DNA of 64,000 nucleotides. It comes from Cronobacter turicensis z3032 (lineage in GTDB: Bacteria > Pseudomonadota > Gammaproteobacteria > Enterobacterales > Enterobacteriaceae). The notes under the pieces are model-generated. The model was not told where the DNA came from and did no database searches. It saw nothing but the letters and a program-made list of their open reading frames with translations. Where the stretch lies: NCBI GenBank assembly GCA_000027065.2, contig FN543093.2:4220074-4284073 (forward strand), written 5' to 3'. Shown piece by piece: positions 7,655 through 16,019 of the stretch. The position numbers and the translations under genes were made by a program. How positions within the stretch are numbered: position 1 is the stretch's first letter; each line of letters starts with the position of its first letter.

Positions 7655-8566
7655 TTATTTATTTCTGTTGCACATCGGGAAGCCCAGCGCCTCGCGGGAG
7701 GCGTAGTAGGCTTCGGCCACGGCTTTGGTCAGCGTGCGGATACGCAGAATGTAGCGCTGGCGCTCGGTTACCGAGATAGCCTTGCGCGCGTCCAGCAGGT
7801 TGAAGCTGTGGGCGGCCTTCAGAATACGTTCATAAGCAGGCAGCGGCAGCGGGTTTTCCAGCGCCAGCAGCTGTTGAGCTTCTTTTTCGTACTGCTCAAA
7901 GCAGGTAAACAGGAAATCCACATCGGCGTATTCGAAGTTATAGGTGGATTGCTCCACTTCGTTCTGGTGGAACACGTCGCCGTAAGTGGTTTTGCCAAGC
8001 GGGCCATCGCTCCAGACCAGGTCGTAAACGCTGTCCACGCCCTGAATGTACATGGCGAGACGCTCAAGACCGTAAGTGATTTCACCGGTCACCGGTTTGC
8101 ACTCCAGGCCGCCGACCTGCTGGAAGTAAGTGAACTGCGTCACTTCCATGCCGTTCAGCCACACTTCCCAGCCGAGACCCCAGGCGCCGAGCGTCGGGTT
8201 TTCCCAGTTGTCTTCGACGAAGCGAATATCATGAATGGTCGGGTCCATACCCAGCTCTTTAAGCGACCCCAGGTACAGCTCCTGAATATTGTCCGGCGAC
8301 GGCTTGATGATCACCTGGAACTGGTAATAGTGCTGTAAACGGTTGGGGTTTTCGCCGTAGCGGCCATCGGTCGGGCGGCGGGAAGGCTGAACATAGGCGG
8401 CCGCGATCGGCTCCGGGCCCAGCGCCCGCAGGCAAGTCATCGGGTGGGAGGTGCCGGCGCCGACTTCCATGTCCAGAGGTTGAACGATGGTGCAGCCCTG
8501 ACGAGCCCAGTAATCCTGTAAGGTCAGGATCAGGCCCTGAAAGGTCCTGGTATCAAACTTTTGCAT
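7655..8566 (-). CDS. glyQ: Glycine--tRNA ligase, alpha subunit
   Basis: A 303-residue class II aminoacyl-tRNA synthetase core, almost identical to E. coli GlyQ, with the motif SRRPTDGRYGENPNRLQHYY. It forms glycyl-adenylate and transfers glycine together with GlyS. The start at 8566 (MQKFDTRTFQG) follows the family; an in-frame GTG at 8578 would add four residues. It is the first gene of the glyQS operon. Confidence 0.97.
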   Translation of the reverse strand: MQKFDTRTFQGLILTLQDYWARQGCTIVQPLDMEVGAGTSHPMTCLRALGPEPIAAAYVQPSRRPTDGRYGENPNRLQHYYQFQVIIKPSPDNIQELYLGSLKELGMDPTIHDIRFVEDNWENPTLGAWGLGWEVWLNGMEVTQFTYFQQVGGLECKPVTGEITYGLERLAMYIQGVDSVYDLVWSDGPLGKTTYGDVFHQNEVEQSTYNFEYADVDFLFTCFEQYEKEAQQLLALENPLPLPAYERILKAAHSFNLLDARKAISVTERQRYILRIRTLTKAVAEAYYASREALGFPMCNRNK

Positions 8567-8684
8567 ATGATTTCGCACGCGATACGAGTGGGTTTATTTG
8601 GAAGCGGTCAGTATACCCGTTGACCGCCAGATATACAGCCTCAATCCACGACCAAAAGCGGGCGGTTGACGCGTGGTTGCGCCA

Positions 8685-8996
8685 TTAGCGCATTGAAAGG
8701 TGTAAAAATCGACCATCCGCGTCGAAAGAACAGGTAAAGCCTTCTTCGCGCGCCGTATAGCCGCGCATTTCATAACTTCCCTGAAACGCGTCGAAACTGT
8801 TGACGGTGATTTTCTGCGCGGCGGTATTGTAGCGGCGGGCGGCATTCTCTTTACAACGCTGCTCCATTTCCAGTGAATAGGGCGCGCTGACGCGGCCTTT
8901 TTGCGCATACTGCGGGTGCGTGTCTTCGTGACTGCAACCCGCGAGCGCGCCTGCGAAAAGCCCCAGCCAAAGCGTGTGCGGCAACAGCCTCGTCAT
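8685..8996 (-). CDS. ysaB: YsaB-like lipoprotein
   Basis: A 103-residue small lipoprotein. A signal peptide ends in the lipobox LAGC with Cys21. The C-terminal half, including FQGSYEMRGYT and CSFDADG and the end FLHLSMR, matches E. coli YsaB; the segment between signal and core is divergent. Function unknown. It lies in its usual place between glyQ and wecH, divergent from wecH with a 187-bp gap in which no strong operator was seen. Confidence 0.85.
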   Translation of the reverse strand: MTRLLPHTLWLGLFAGALAGCSHEDTHPQYAQKGRVSAPYSLEMEQRCKENAARRYNTAAQKITVNSFDAFQGSYEMRGYTAREEGFTCSFDADGRFLHLSMR

Positions 8997-9183
8997 AGTC
9001 TGTTATCTCCATGTTAAAATGACGACCAAAGCGCGGGTGACCGCCGCGGAAAACGGGCGTGCATTCTGCGAAACCATCCCCTGAATGACAACAGACCGCC
9101 CTGAAACTCAGATTGTTCCGTGGTGCAGGATCCAGAATCAGGAAGTCACACTGCTGAGAATTAAAGATGGTACAGAGGAACCG

Positions 9184-10176
9184 ATGCAGCAAAAAATTCA
9201 CTGGATAGACAATCTGCGCGCGATAGCCTGTCTGATGGTCATCATGATCCACACGACGACCTGGTACATTACCAACCCTTCGCTGGTCAGCCCGGTTAAC
9301 TGGGAGTTGGCTAATCTGCTCAACTCCGCATCACGCGTCAGCGTGCCGCTGTTTTTTATGATTTCAGGGTATCTGTTTTTCGGCGAACGCAGCGCCGGAC
9401 AGCGGCATTTCCTGCGCATCGCGCTCTGCCTCCTCTTTTACAGCGCCGTGGCGCTTGTCTACATCACGCTGCTGACGCCGATCAATGAGAAACTCTCGCT
9501 TAAGCTGTTGTTACAGAAGCCAGTTTTCTACCATTTATGGTTTTTCTTCGCCATTATCGTCATTTACCTGCTGTCGCCGTTAATTAGCGTTAAGCGCATC
9601 GATGGCCGGACGGCGCTGGCGCTCATCGTGCTGCTGGGCGTGGTGGCGAACCCCAATACCGTGGCGCAAAAATTTCACGGCGTGCAGTGGCTGCCGGTGA
9701 ATCTCTATATTAACGGCGATACGTTTTATTACGTGTTGTACGGGCTGATGGGCCGCGCGATCGGAATGATGGAGACAGAGCAGCGCCCGGCGAGCCTGGT
9801 GGCGGGCATTGTGCTGGCGGTCAGCACCGTATCGATCGCGAGCGGCACCCACCAGGCGCTGGAGAGCCACGGCAACTTCGCTGATACCTTTTATCTTTAC
9901 TGCGGCCCGCTGGTGCTGATTGCCGCCTTAAGCCTGCTGGTGCTGGCGAAAAACCTGCTCAACCGCAAGCTTGCGCCGCTCGCGTTTATTGCGCGTTATT
10001 CGCTCGGGATTTACGGCTTCCATGCGCTAATCATCCACTTTTTGCGCACGCGGCATCTGGAATTTACGGCATGGCCGGTGCTGGATATCGCCTGGATTTT
10101 CAGTATGACGCTGGCGGGCAGCCTGGCGCTGGCCGCGCTGTTGCAACGCGTCGACCGGCGTCGTCTGGTCAGTTAA
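9184..10176 (+). CDS. wecH: O-acetyltransferase WecH
   Basis: A 330-residue integral membrane acyltransferase (Acyltransferase_3 family) with about ten hydrophobic segments, matching E. coli WecH (YiaH). The N-terminus MQQKIHWIDNLRAIACLMV carries the family's R-x10-H type motif (MIHTTT). WecH adds O-acetyl groups to GlcNAc residues of enterobacterial common antigen. The start at 9184 with an AGAGGA site was preferred to the ATG at 9085, which would add 33 non-conserved residues. The 3' end overlaps the converging regulator gene by 8 bases with no terminator between. Confidence 0.9.
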   Translation: MQQKIHWIDNLRAIACLMVIMIHTTTWYITNPSLVSPVNWELANLLNSASRVSVPLFFMISGYLFFGERSAGQRHFLRIALCLLFYSAVALVYITLLTPINEKLSLKLLLQKPVFYHLWFFFAIIVIYLLSPLISVKRIDGRTALALIVLLGVVANPNTVAQKFHGVQWLPVNLYINGDTFYYVLYGLMGRAIGMMETEQRPASLVAGIVLAVSTVSIASGTHQALESHGNFADTFYLYCGPLVLIAALSLLVLAKNLLNRKLAPLAFIARYSLGIYGFHALIIHFLRTRHLEFTAWPVLDIAWIFSMTLAGSLALAALLQRVDRRRLVS

Positions 10177-11089
10177 CGGCGCGCGTGCGGGCGCGCTGGA
10201 GCTGCCGGGCCGACGAAAACCCGGCGGCCAGCGCCGCCTGCTCCGCGCCCTGCCCCTGCAATAAACACTGGCTGGCGAACGCCACGCGTAGTTGTTCAAG
10301 ATAATCGCGAACGCTTATTCCCAGGTGTTCCTTAAAAAGCCGCGTGAGATGGCGCGGGCTGACATGAACTCGCCCGGCAATCTCCGTCAGACTCCATGCC
10401 GCCTGTGGGTTGGCGGCCAGTAAATCCTGAGCGCGATGCACGGCGGGGTGTAAATGATTCCGGTAACGCAGCCAGGGCGAGAGCTGCGGATCGTCGCCGG
10501 AGCGACGAAACCAGACCACCATTTCGCGCGCCACGTCGAGCGCCACGCGCGGTCCGCAGAGACGATGGATCAGATACAGGCTTAAATCGATGCCGGAAGT
10601 AATGCCCGCGCTGGTCCAGATGCCGCGATCTTCCACAAAAATGCGGTTATCGCGTACCAGCGCGCCGGGGGCGGCGGCTTTAAGGCGGGCCAGCACATCA
10701 TGGTGTGTAGTGCACTCAACGCCATGCAGCAGACCCGCTTTCGCCGCCAGTAGCGAGCCTGAACAGACGCAGATAAGCGTGAGTTGCTGGCTGTGGATCA
10801 GCGGCTGAAGCCGCATCAGCCAGTTGCGGGCGGCCAGCGCCTGTGGCGTATTAAACCAGCGGCTGGAATCCGCGACACCTGGCAGGACGAGCAGGCTGCC
10901 TGGCGGCAGTGTTTCCGGCAACGGCGCGATACCTGCCACCTGTAAGCCGGTCGACATCATGACACGCGCTTCAGGCCCGATATAGTTCAGGCTGAAGGCG
11001 TCGCCCGCGAGCGCGAACGTCTCCGCCGGGCCCGTTAAATCGAGCGCCATGACGCCAGGCAACACCACAAACCAGACAGGAATGGTCAT
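10169..11089 (-). CDS. GlxA-family transcriptional regulator (DJ-1/PfpI + AraC HTH)
   Basis: A 306-residue two-domain protein. Residues 1-170 form a DJ-1/PfpI-like domain with a nucleophile-elbow Cys (CVCSGSLLAAKAG, Cys near 109). Residues about 215-300 are an AraC-type double helix-turn-helix (WSLTEIAGRVHVSPRHLTRLFKE). Such regulators sense small metabolites, often nitrogen compounds; the ligand is not known. The start at 11089 overlaps the hydrolase stop in an ATGA and has a GGAG site, so the two are translationally coupled. This pair is not present at the E. coli locus, so it is probably an insertion between wecH and xylB. Confidence 0.85.
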   Translation of the reverse strand: MTIPVWFVVLPGVMALDLTGPAETFALAGDAFSLNYIGPEARVMMSTGLQVAGIAPLPETLPPGSLLVLPGVADSSRWFNTPQALAARNWLMRLQPLIHSQQLTLICVCSGSLLAAKAGLLHGVECTTHHDVLARLKAAAPGALVRDNRIFVEDRGIWTSAGITSGIDLSLYLIHRLCGPRVALDVAREMVVWFRRSGDDPQLSPWLRYRNHLHPAVHRAQDLLAANPQAAWSLTEIAGRVHVSPRHLTRLFKEHLGISVRDYLEQLRVAFASQCLLQGQGAEQAALAAGFSSARQLQRARTRAVN

Positions 11090-11628
11090 CCCAAAGACTC
11101 CAGACATTGCGCCACGCTGCTAATCACCGCAAAACGCCCAGCCAGTACCGTTTCGGTACGGTGGCGCAACGCGTCCACATCCAGCGTCACGCCTTTCCAG
11201 GTCATCGGGAACGTCAGCGTCGCTTCACTGACAAACGTCACCCGATACCCCAGGTCAGAGGCGACCCGCGTTGTGGTTTCGCAGCACTGCTCGGTACGGA
11301 TACCGCAGATAATGAGGTGGTTAATATCTCGTTGACGCAGCCATAAATCCAGCCCGGTATCGGTAAACGCGTTATGGACATGTTTGTGGAACGTGGCCGC
11401 AGCGCGATGGCGCAGGAAAGGCATCGGCGCCACAAAGCCGGACGCAAGCGTAAACATCTCGTCTTCATCGACATGAAAAACATCGACAATCGGGACGTTG
11501 CGCGCTTCGCAGCCAGCGATAAGCGTATTGATAGCCTCGCAAAACGCCGGAAAATCATCTTCACGCCAGTAGCTACGGTGAAAGAAGGATTGCTGAGTAT
11601 CGATATTGATAAGGGCGGTACGCGTCAT
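11086..11628 (-). CDS. Isochorismatase-like cysteine hydrolase
   Basis: A 180-residue isochorismatase-fold hydrolase. The catalytic triad of the superfamily can be placed: Asp10 (INIDTQQSF), Lys82 (FHKHVHNAF) and Cys115 (GIRTEQCCETTTR). Members include nicotinamidase, N-carbamoylsarcosine amidase and isochorismatase; substrate cannot be told from sequence. The start at 11628 (MTRTALINID) is the family N-terminus; the longer frame to 11706 has no support. It is the first gene of a two-gene unit with the GlxA-type regulator and is likely to be its metabolic target. Confidence 0.85.
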   Translation of the reverse strand: MTRTALINIDTQQSFFHRSYWREDDFPAFCEAINTLIAGCEARNVPIVDVFHVDEDEMFTLASGFVAPMPFLRHRAAATFHKHVHNAFTDTGLDLWLRQRDINHLIICGIRTEQCCETTTRVASDLGYRVTFVSEATLTFPMTWKGVTLDVDALRHRTETVLAGRFAVISSVAQCLESLG

Positions 11629-11704
11629 TTCAGGACACCTGTCTGAGTGGGGGTGAACCCTATTCTTACAGGCATGCGTGACGCCGGGCAGACCAGAAAA
11701 GGAC

Positions 11705-11747
11705 AAAAACCGGGTGTTTCAGGACGGCTTTCTGATCACCCGGTTTT
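11705..11747 (-). terminator. Terminator after xylBA
   Basis: Nine-base arms AACCGGGTG / CACCCGGTT enclosing a 20-base loop, beginning a few bases after the xylB stop and ending on the minus strand in TTTTTG. Confidence 0.7.
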
Positions 11748-11751
11748 CTGG

Positions 11752-13206
11752 TTACGACATCAGCGGCAGCAACTGCTGGTAGAGCGTGCGGAAGGTTTTT
11801 CGCTGCTCGCTATAGCGTTCATTGCGCGCCGCATCCGGCTGGTGTTGCTGCTCCAGCGCCAGCGGCGGCAGTAAGTCATTAAGAGGGCGATCTGGCGCAA
11901 GCGCGATTTGCGCAAGCCTTGCCGCGCCAAGCGCCGGGCCAACGTCGCCGCCGGTGCGGTAATCCAGCGGCACGCCGCTGATATCCGCCAGCATCTGCCG
12001 CCAGTATGCGCTGCGCGCGCCGCCGCCAATCAGCGTAACGCTTTGCGGCGTCACGCCGCAGTCATGCACCACGTCCATACCGTCCGCCAGCGCATAACCC
12101 ACGCCTTCCAGCACCGCGCGCGCCAGTTCGGCGGGCCCATGCTCGTGCGTCAGCCCAAAAAATACGCCTTTCGCCAGCGGATTGTTGTGGGGCGTGCGCT
12201 CACCGGAGAGATACGGCAAGAACCAGACAGTACCGGCGTCGTCACGCGCGCTTTCCGCAGCCGTAAGCAACGCTGGAACGCTTCCCGCGCCGGTAAGCCG
12301 CGCGGCCCAGTCAAGGCATGACGCGGCGCTCAGCATCACCGACATCAAATGCCAGCGCGCCGGTAAGGCATGGCAGAAGCTGTGCACCGCGCTTTCAGGC
12401 TTGGCCCGAAAGCCATCGCTGACGGCAAAGTAAACGCCGGACGTACCAAGCGACAGCATCGCCTGGCCCGGATCGGCAAGACCAACGCCCACGGCGCCCG
12501 CAGCATTATCGCCGCCGCCCGCCACCACCGGCACCGCATTCATACCCCATGCCCGCGCAACGTCATCTTTCAGCTCGCCCGTGATCTCGCTGCCTTCAAA
12601 CAGCGCAGGCATATGCTCGCGTTGCAAGTGACAAGCCGCCAGCATTTTGTCGCTCCAGTCGCGCTGCGCCACGTCCAGCCACATCGTGCCTGCCGCATCG
12701 GACATATCACTGGCAAAAGCACCGGTCATGCGTAACCGCAGGTAATCTTTGGGCAGCAGCACTTTATCGGTTTGCTTAAAAATTTCCGGCTCGTGGCGTT
12801 CAACCCACAGCAGCTTCGGCGCGGTAAATCCGGGCATCATGAGATTGCCGGTAATCGCGCGCGAATCAGGGACGTTTTCTTCGAGGAGGGCGCACTCCTG
12901 CGCGCTTCGTCCGTCATTCCAGAGGATCGCGGGACGCAGCGCCCGCTGATGTTTGTCAAGGAGCGTGGCGCCATGCATCTGTCCGCTTAAGCCTATCGCT
13001 TTCACGTCTCGCAGGTTGTGCTGCGCGCCCAGCGCCTGCATGGCGCGGTCAGTCGCCTGCCACCAGCTTTCGGGATCTTGCTCCGACCACAACGGATGCG
13101 GACGGGAGACCTGCAACGCTTCGCTGTGCGAGGCCACAAGCGCGCCCTGCTCATCCAGCAGAATAACTTTTACCCCTGAAGTCCCAAGATCGATCCCAAT
13201 GTACAT
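11752..13206 (-). CDS. xylB: Xylulokinase
   Basis: A 484-residue FGGY-family kinase, identical in length to E. coli XylB. The N-terminal ATP/sugar domain opens with MYIGIDLGTSGVKV; the catalytic base Asp233 lies in AGGGDNAAGA; the C-terminal signature GGGARSAYWRQMLADI is present. It phosphorylates D-xylulose at O5 to feed the pentose phosphate pathway. The start at 13206 with an AGGAG site 8 bases upstream replaces a longer frame to 13248. It follows xylA by 48 bases in the xylAB operon. Confidence 0.97.
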   Translation of the reverse strand: MYIGIDLGTSGVKVILLDEQGALVASHSEALQVSRPHPLWSEQDPESWWQATDRAMQALGAQHNLRDVKAIGLSGQMHGATLLDKHQRALRPAILWNDGRSAQECALLEENVPDSRAITGNLMMPGFTAPKLLWVERHEPEIFKQTDKVLLPKDYLRLRMTGAFASDMSDAAGTMWLDVAQRDWSDKMLAACHLQREHMPALFEGSEITGELKDDVARAWGMNAVPVVAGGGDNAAGAVGVGLADPGQAMLSLGTSGVYFAVSDGFRAKPESAVHSFCHALPARWHLMSVMLSAASCLDWAARLTGAGSVPALLTAAESARDDAGTVWFLPYLSGERTPHNNPLAKGVFFGLTHEHGPAELARAVLEGVGYALADGMDVVHDCGVTPQSVTLIGGGARSAYWRQMLADISGVPLDYRTGGDVGPALGAARLAQIALAPDRPLNDLLPPLALEQQHQPDAARNERYSEQRKTFRTLYQQLLPLMS

Positions 13207-13254
13207 AACCGCCGCTCCTGTGCAGAGCGCCGCCCACAGGCGGCGCAACGCATT

Positions 13255-14577
13255 TTACTTATCAAACAGATAATAATTAACCAGGTTTTCCAGCTGTTCC
13301 TGGTGTCCGCTCTGATGCTGCGGCGCCAGATTATGTTGCTCCGCGTACTGCGCCAGTTCGGCAAGCGTCATCTGGCCTTTGAGGATCTGCTGGCCAAGCT
13401 CGCCGTTCCAGCCGGCGTAACGGCGGGCGACGCGTTTATCCAGCTCGCCCTCTTCGAGCATTTTCGCCGCCACTTTCAGCGACAGCGCCATCGTATCCAT
13501 CGCGCCGATATGGCCGTAGAACAGGTCATATTTATCGGTACTCTGACGGCGTACTTTGGCATCGAAATTAAGCCCGCCGGTGGTGAAACCGCCCGCTTTG
13601 AGAATCTCATACATCACCAGAGCATTCTCTTCGACGCTGTTCGGGAACTGGTCGGTATCCCAGCCGAGCTGTGGGTCGCCGCGGTTCGCATCCACCGAGC
13701 CGAACAGGCCGAGCGCGATAGCGCTGGCGATCTCATGGTGGAAAGAATGGCCCGCAAGCGTGGCGTGGTTCGCCTCGATATTAAGCTTAATCTCTTTCTC
13801 AAGGCCGAACTGTTTCAGGAAGCCATAGACGGTCGCGGCGTCGTAGTCGTACTGATGTTTGGTCGGTTCCTGCGGTTTCGGCTCAATGAGCAGCGTCCCG
13901 CGAAAGCCGGTTTTATGCTTATGCTCCACGACCATCTGCATAAAGCGGCCAAGCTGTTCACGCTCCTGGCGCAGATCGGTATTGAGCAGCGTTTCATAGC
14001 CTTCGCGTCCGCCCCATAGCACATAGTTTTCGCCGCCCAGCTGATGGGTCGCGTTCATGGCGGTGACCACCTGCGTGGCCGCCCAGGAGAAGACTTCCGG
14101 GTCAGGGTTGGTGGCGGCGCCTGCGCCATAGCGCGGGTGCGTAAAGCAGTTGGCGGTGCCCCACAGCAGCTTCACGCCGCTCTCCTGTTGCTTCTGCGCC
14201 AGCACCTCTACCATCTGGGCGAAGTTATTCAGGTACTCTTTCAGCGACGCGCCTTCCGGCGACACGTCGACATCATGGAAGCAGTAGTAAGGCACGTTGA
14301 GCTTATGGAAAAACTCGAATGCCACGTCGGCTTTGCGTTTCGCGAGGTTCAGCGCGTCGCCTGCCTGTTGCCACGGGCGTTCAAACGCGCCAACACCAAA
14401 CATATCCGAGCCGTTCCAGCAGAACGTATGCCAGTAGCAGGCGGCGAAACGCAGATGATCTTCCATACGTTTACCGGCAACCAACTCGTCGGGATTGTAA
14501 TGGCGGAATGCCAGGGGGTTGGTGGTTTTCGGGCCTTCATAACGCACACGTTCAAGTTGGTCGAAATAAGTCGGCAT
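13255..14577 (-). CDS. xylA: Xylose isomerase
   Basis: A 440-residue protein, the same length as E. coli XylA, of the class II (long) xylose isomerases. The catalytic His101 and Asp104 are in FHDVDVSPEG; metal ligands fall in NIEANHATLAGHSFHHE and GSVDANRGDPQLGWDTD. It converts D-xylose to D-xylulose in the cytoplasm with two divalent metals. It is transcribed divergently from xylF across a 382-bp control region. Confidence 0.98.
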   Translation of the reverse strand: MPTYFDQLERVRYEGPKTTNPLAFRHYNPDELVAGKRMEDHLRFAACYWHTFCWNGSDMFGVGAFERPWQQAGDALNLAKRKADVAFEFFHKLNVPYYCFHDVDVSPEGASLKEYLNNFAQMVEVLAQKQQESGVKLLWGTANCFTHPRYGAGAATNPDPEVFSWAATQVVTAMNATHQLGGENYVLWGGREGYETLLNTDLRQEREQLGRFMQMVVEHKHKTGFRGTLLIEPKPQEPTKHQYDYDAATVYGFLKQFGLEKEIKLNIEANHATLAGHSFHHEIASAIALGLFGSVDANRGDPQLGWDTDQFPNSVEENALVMYEILKAGGFTTGGLNFDAKVRRQSTDKYDLFYGHIGAMDTMALSLKVAAKMLEEGELDKRVARRYAGWNGELGQQILKGQMTLAELAQYAEQHNLAPQHQSGHQEQLENLVNYYLFDK

Positions 14578-14683
14578 AATTGACTCCGTAATCAGGGCTG
14601 TTCCAGCGAGAATAAATTAATCCTGGAATTTCCTTTCCCTTTGCTCAATTACGTTATTTCACACTGCGATTAAGAGAATGCGC

Positions 14684-14705
14684 AAATGTGCGCTGGCTCG
14701 CAAAA
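14684..14705. promoter_or_regulatory. Candidate CRP site between xylA and xylF
   Basis: The core TGTGC-N6-TCGCA matches the TGTGA-N6-TCACA consensus at 8 of 10 positions and is flanked by A-rich ends. It lies near the middle of the 14578-14959 gap, where E. coli uses one CRP site for both xyl promoters. No gene is present in the gap. Confidence 0.5.
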
Positions 14706-14780
14706 AACAGGTTAGTTCCACTCAATATTGCATTGCGCGATAAATTCCATTTTATTTGTGAAACTTTTGGATTTAACATT

Positions 14781-14812
14781 AGAAATCCGATCGGCGTCAT
14801 AAAATCAGAAAT
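14781..14812. promoter_or_regulatory. Candidate XylR half-sites upstream of xylF
   Basis: Two AGAAAT direct repeats start 26 bases apart (14781 and 14807) within an AT-rich stretch about 150 bases before xylF. Direct repeats with GAAA cores are what E. coli XylR binds next to the -35 region. The assignment rests on pattern and position only. Confidence 0.35.
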
Positions 14813-14959
14813 AAACAAAAAAACGTAATCCGAAGATTAAAATCTGTAATTGATCGCCAGCCTTTCCGCGCTAAAAATTCCTGCGTCCGTAAGTATGAAT
14901 GTCCGTTTCGTCCCCGATGAATTAAGCCCATTCGTAACACTGGAACAGGTATAAAAATC

Positions 14960-15952
14960 ATGAAAATAAAGCAGCTTATTCTTACCCTGTGCGCGTCGCT
15001 GGTGTTAACCAGCTTCAGCGGCATCGCAAAAGACGTCAAAATCGGCATGGCGATCGATGATCTGCGGCTTGAGCGCTGGCAGAAAGATCGCGACATTTTC
15101 GTCAGCAAAGCGGAATCACTGGGCGCCAAAGTCTTTGTGCAGTCGGCGAACGGCAATGAAGAAACGCAAATGTCGCAAATTGAAAACATGATCAACCGCG
15201 GCGTGGATGTGCTGGTGATTATTCCCTATAACGGGCAGGTATTAAGCAACGTCGTCGCCGAGGCAAAACGCGAAGGAATTAAAGTGCTGGCGTATGACCG
15301 TATGATCAATAACGCCGATATCGATTTCTATATTTCGTTCGATAACGAGAAAGTCGGTGAAATTCAGGCGCAAAGCCTGGTCGACAAGGTGCCGCAAGGG
15401 AATTATTTCCTGATGGGCGGTTCGCCAGTCGATAATAACGCGCGCCTGTTTCGCGATGGACAAATGAAAGTCCTGAAGCCCTTTGTCGATAGCGGGAAAA
15501 TAAAAGTCGTCGGCGATCAGTGGGTGGATGGATGGCTGCCGGAAAATGCGTTGAAAATCATGGAAAACGCGCTGACCGCTAACAACAATAAAATCGACGC
15601 TGTCGTCGCCTCTAACGACGCGACCGCAGGCGGTGCCATTCAGGCGTTAAGCGCGCAGGGCCTCGCCGGTAAAGTCGCGATTTCTGGACAGGATGCGGAC
15701 CTTGCCGGAATCAAGCGCATCATGGCTGGTACGCAGACCATGACGGTCTATAAACCGATCACTCAGCTTGCCAATACGGCCGCCGAAGTCGCGGTTGAGC
15801 TTGGCAATGACAAACAACCGAAATCTGACGCCACGCTCAATAACGGGCTGAAAGAAGTGCCCTCGCGCCTGTTAACCCCCATCAAGGTGGATAAATCCAA
15901 CATTGAATCCACCGTCATTAAAGACGGCTTCCATAAGAAAAGCGATCTGTAA
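14960..15952 (+). CDS. xylF: D-xylose-binding periplasmic protein
   Basis: A 330-residue periplasmic solute-binding protein of the ribose/xylose type. The signal peptide (MKIKQLILTLCASLVLTSFS) is cleaved around residue 23 before KDVKIG. The body carries the XylF segments SLGAKVFVQSANGNEETQ and VASNDATAGGAIQAL. It delivers D-xylose to the XylGH permease. A strong palindrome follows the stop codon before xylG, probably setting the higher level of the binding protein relative to the membrane components. Confidence 0.97.
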   Translation: MKIKQLILTLCASLVLTSFSGIAKDVKIGMAIDDLRLERWQKDRDIFVSKAESLGAKVFVQSANGNEETQMSQIENMINRGVDVLVIIPYNGQVLSNVVAEAKREGIKVLAYDRMINNADIDFYISFDNEKVGEIQAQSLVDKVPQGNYFLMGGSPVDNNARLFRDGQMKVLKPFVDSGKIKVVGDQWVDGWLPENALKIMENALTANNNKIDAVVASNDATAGGAIQALSAQGLAGKVAISGQDADLAGIKRIMAGTQTMTVYKPITQLANTAAEVAVELGNDKQPKSDATLNNGLKEVPSRLLTPIKVDKSNIESTVIKDGFHKKSDL

Positions 15953-15958
15953 TCCCAC

Positions 15959-15984
15959 GGCGTTTGCGGCGCGCCGCAAACGCC
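15959..15984 (+). repeat. 26-bp perfect palindrome between xylF and xylG
   Basis: GGCGTTTGCGGCG followed directly by its reverse complement, 13-bp arms with no spacer, 7 bases after the xylF stop. In mRNA it makes a very stable stem with no T-run after it, which fits a 3'-end stabiliser or partial attenuator inside the operon rather than a full terminator. Confidence 0.8.
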
Positions 15985-16019
15985 AGTAACGCCCTCCGAC
16001 CAGTGCAGGCGGAATTGTT

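Noticed and set aside
6389..8338. 649-codon plus-strand frame opposite glyS and glyQ
   Set aside because: Antisense to glyQS, no ribosome site or domain; composition typical of a shadow frame.
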